Shown here: positions 48,282-48,376 of the stretch, one piece after another | Position numbering within the stretch: position 1 is the first letter of the stretch | Layout of the letters: each line of letters opens with the position of its first letter | DNA from: Condylostoma magnum | Lineage: Eukaryota; Ciliophora; Heterotrichea; Heterotrichida; Condylostomatidae | Length of the DNA stretch: 48,376 bases | Assembly (NCBI GenBank): GCA_920105805.1 | Contig: CAKKTI010000132.1 | Span: 1-48,376 of the forward strand | Direction of reading: 5' to 3' | Position numbers and translations under genes: made by a program | Notes under the pieces: model-generated | Database searches by the model: none | What the model was told of the DNA's origin: nothing | What the model saw: the letters and a program-made list of their open reading frames with translations, nothing else

Positions 48282-48376
48282 ACAATGCTGGGTTTAGGCT
48301 GATAGAATTGGAATTTATTTCGCGAGATGAAACTTATTTATTATATTGTGTTTTGAACTACTCTTTAAAGCTTGTT
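48282..48376 (-). repeat. Right inverted repeat, cut by window end
   Basis: Reverse-complement partner of 45485-45580 at roughly 87% identity by eye. It begins about 35 bases after the right WD40 gene. Confidence 0.8.

Noticed and set aside
1-48376. Standard code, with many pseudogenes full of stops
   Set aside because: The stops fall at Gln and Trp positions of conserved domains, and frames run uninterrupted for over 1500 codons once reassigned.
1-48376. Micronuclear DNA with internal eliminated segments
   Set aside because: Long genes are contiguous and in order, with no flanking pointer repeats interrupting them.

Overview
The window looks like nuclear DNA of a ciliate. It is about 70% A+T and gene-dense, and its proteins only make sense with a reassigned code. 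In conserved proteins in-frame TAA and TAG fall where glutamine is expected, and in-frame TGA falls where tryptophan is expected (WD40 tryptophans, the E-G-W-x-C end of a DUF4215 Cys repeat, the first membrane region of a choline-transporter-like protein). In several places TAA or TAG must also terminate. The ribosomal protein eL43 frame has no TGA before it would run into the next gene, and one gene ends TAA-TAG-TAA-TAA 13 bases before the next start. The pattern fits a Condylostoma-type code (all three codons ambiguous) better than the karyorelict code (only TGA ambiguous), so I favour a heterotrich or close relative. Because no codon is an unconditional stop, 3' ends of genes are my best judgement, and most ORFs called with the standard code are fragments or shadows.

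Layout. 1-9.8 kb: two large minus-strand genes for secreted-ectodomain membrane proteins (LamG-like domain, cysteine-rich and DUF4215 repeats, C-terminal membrane helices); the first runs off the window. 9.8-12.4 kb: no gene I can support. 12.4-15 kb: a helical protein gene and a seven-blade WD40 gene. 15-17 kb: a frame-shifted carbonic anhydrase relic on the plus strand. 17-21 kb: a long Tmc-like PAS/multi-pass protein. 22.9-25.2 kb: a second WD40 gene and a relic of a third. 25.8-32.3 kb: a compact housekeeping block (XRCC4-like protein, histidine acid phosphatase, eL43, a four-helix membrane protein, an acidic secreted protein, a small secreted protein on the other strand, a coiled-coil protein, an SLC44 transporter). 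34.6-35.5 kb: a small secreted Cys-rich candidate. 36-39.6 kb: a WD40-ankyrin-ion-channel fusion. 40.7-41.5 kb: an unknown 252-residue protein. 41.7-48.4 kb: two more members of the WD40 family arranged head to head as a large inverted duplication, with an unknown ORF between them and roughly 90-base inverted repeats at 45.5 and 48.3 kb.

The most striking system is the WD40 family. Four genes and one relic share a roughly 190-residue N-terminal helical domain of unknown function followed by 7 or 14 blades. In three of them the blades are nearly identical at DNA level, so the arrays are young or homogenised, like repeat-diversifying recognition proteins. No retroviral, Polinton-like or other capsid-bearing element, rRNA, tRNA or CRISPR array was recognised.
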